In this document: positions 62,467-64,000 of the stretch, piece after piece
Position numbering within the stretch: position 1 is the stretch's first letter
Layout: each line of letters starts with the position of its first letter
Assembly: GCF_023101765.2 (NCBI RefSeq)
Contig: NC_064225.1
Coordinates: 310,001-374,000, forward strand
Direction of reading: 5' to 3'
Origin: Spodoptera frugiperda
Lineage: Eukaryota; Arthropoda; Insecta; Lepidoptera; Noctuidae
Length of the DNA stretch: 64,000 bases
Notes under the pieces: model-generated
Seen by the model: only the letters and a program-made list of their open reading frames with translations
Database searches by the model: none
What the model was told of the DNA's origin: nothing
Made by a program: the position numbers and the translations under genes

Positions 62467-62610
62467 TTGGGTGTGGGGATCAACCAATGACTTGTCCCAC
62501 CTTGGGCGAGGCGAGAGGGAGTGTCAGACTCTTACTAATTAAAAACCACCCCGTTCCTAGTCCTACTGTTCGTGCACGAGTCCCGGTAAGCCGCTAGGTA
62601 GTCCGCAGTG
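62467..62610 (-). repeat. SINE-C copy
   Basis: atgacttgtcccaccttggg to ccgctaggtagtccgcagtg. Confidence 0.65.
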
Positions 62611-63097
62611 GACTTAGGGTTCTTAAGAGACTTGACCAATCCAAGTGTGATTAAATGAGTACTATACAATATGCACTATATTATCTTACTTCTCTACCAC
62701 AATATCGCTAAAACTGTAAATCGGGAACACTGATCGAATGGCAAAAGTCAACATAATAAGTTCACCAGATTTTTACTTGTATGCACTTTTACTAATAGAT
62801 CTATGTACTCATCAGTTCTTAGCAAAATGTTTAAGCATAAGTAAAATTTCTAAATACCACAATATACACAAAAAGTCAATGTACTAGCAGCACGTGAACA
62901 TATAGAGGACATACCTATTCTCAGTCCGCACGTCACGTGGACTGCAAATAGTTGCTATTGTAGTCAAATTCTGGGCGATTTTGTTCAGATTACTCAACAA
63001 AACGCATCCGTCGAATCGTGCACGTGTCCATACGTTGATATTGTTGACTTATTTGCGGGTTGTAGTTGATAGAATAGTAAACAACACTTTTCATTTT

Positions 63098-63384
63098 TTT
63101 ATGTTATAAACCGGTAAACGAACAGACGGATCACCTGATGGTAAGCAATCGCCGCCGTCCATGGACACTTGAAACACCAGAGGCGTTACAAGTGCGTTGC
63201 CATCCTTTTGGGGGTTAGGAATTTAAAGGTTGATGGGGCATCAGGAATTGGAAAGGGGGGTAATTGAACCTCCAGTAACCTCACTCAAGAGCAAGCGTTG
63301 TTTCACGTTGACTTTCTATTAGGCCGTGATATCACTCTGGTCGATCCATGACATTCGTACCGAAGCATGGTTCTCCTACACTTA
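63098..63384 (-). repeat. RepA, full length
   Basis: ttatgttataaaccggtaaa to gcatggttctcctacactta. Confidence 0.75.
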
Positions 63385-63917
63385 AAACTCTACCGTTCAA
63401 GCAATAACTTCAGCTTATAGCTGTAGCTGCTTTTGTGAAATCAAAGAAGATATCAATGGAACTACCATCAAATTGACGTTCAAAGACGATATCGGTGTAA
63501 CTACCACCAAACAACTCCAGGCCCCATAAAGTATTCCAAGTTCAATACCCAGCGAACACTCTCGTCTCATCCGTCCAATCCGTCCCATCTCACAGGAACG
63601 TGGGCGCTAACAGCTTGCCGAGCAATCACGCACAAATAGATTCATCATTAGCACCAGTTCCCGTGCCGTGGCCGAAATAGCACCGAATGAGGAAGACATA
63701 CATTGTCTCAAGGTGGTACTGGTTAGCTATGAATAGACCGACACTGCATCATGACATGACATGTGTGTGAATTTCCACCTGAACTGTGTTCAATGAAACT
63801 AAGTGGCGTTGTACTATTATTCATAAGTACTTAGAAACTAGGTAGCGTTATACTATTAGGTATGCTTAAAATACTTCAACGATCTTTATAAAGACGACAT
63901 CGCAGGACTTTTCAAAT
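63385..63917. other. Kir intron DNA, nothing identified
   Basis: No gene and no clear repeat. Patches of moderate GC (63540-63700) show no open frame worth calling. Confidence 0.4.
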
Positions 63918-64000
63918 CCGGAGCTGTGGACTAGCTAGCTAGCCCACGATCTCCGGCCACCGTAAAATGATCTCCGGCCACCATAAGTGAGGGTCTGCGG
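63918..64000 (+). repeat. SINE-C 5' part, cut by window edge
   Basis: atccggagctgtggactagc, then a short local duplication of tgatctccggccacc. Confidence 0.5.

Noticed and set aside
1..64000. CRISPR arrays, operons, bacterial-type features
   Set aside because: None seen; all genes have eukaryotic structure, and tandem repeats here are transposon or coding repeats.

Overview
This window looks like AT-rich, intron-rich, transposon-dense chromosomal DNA from an insect, most likely a moth or butterfly. Reasons: eukaryotic GT-AG introns, an insect-type initiator plus downstream promoter element, R1-, Jockey/CR1- and RTE-type LINE pieces, CTAG-ended Helitrons, tRNA-headed SINEs and TA- or TAA-flanked DNA transposons. 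The lepidopteran call is inferred from the repeat style; the species cannot be told.

Only three host transcription units are supported, all on the + strand. (1) A gene from about 10802 to 50770 encodes a secreted-then-anchored single-pass membrane protein of about 930 residues: signal peptide, long acidic region, cysteine-less CUB-like domain, SEA-like juxtamembrane region, one membrane helix and a cytoplasmic tail with a PPxY motif. Nine coding exons join in frame; intron 1 is 21.6 kb. Two alternative last exons (49446 and 49893) would give different C-termini. (2) Inside its fourth intron lies an intronless DUF1295 / steroid-reductase-like membrane enzyme gene (39484-40440). Its frame runs past two stop codons into a further 155-179-codon open frame ending at 41052. 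(3) From about 56300 to beyond the right edge is the 5' part of an inward-rectifier K+ channel (Kir) gene: three exons give an unusually long N-terminus, the slide-helix region, M1 and the start of the pore loop. The selectivity filter, M2 and cytoplasmic domain lie outside the window. No pathway linking the three genes can be read from the sequence.

The rest is mostly mobile DNA. 1-10.8 kb is a stack of elements: a Helitron (575-1265), tandem perfect hairpins (1535-1628), a 4.17-kb PIF/Harbinger transposon (1715-5880) holding an R1-type LINE fragment and a Tc1/mariner-like MITE, then several foldback elements. Intron 1 (10964-32533) carries two Jockey/CR1-type LINE copies (19520-20359, 21290-23412), a long-TIR element with another TIR element nested in it (14797-16433), and many SINEs and MITEs. 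Introns 2-8 of gene 1 and the Kir introns are also largely SINEs and MITEs.

Family names used below are local labels. RepA: ~330-bp retroposon whose 3' tail matches the LINE tail. SINE-B: tRNA-like head, tail ending ggataaaaggcgtgacg. SINE-C: ~165-bp family starting near ccggagctgcggact. SINE-D: head with ggttcgaaacctacc, tail ending near gagaagaggcctttgg. SINE-E: head with ggttcgattcc-like box, body with tgtttgtaaacgcac. MITE-F: foldback with ggccttagtctg ends.
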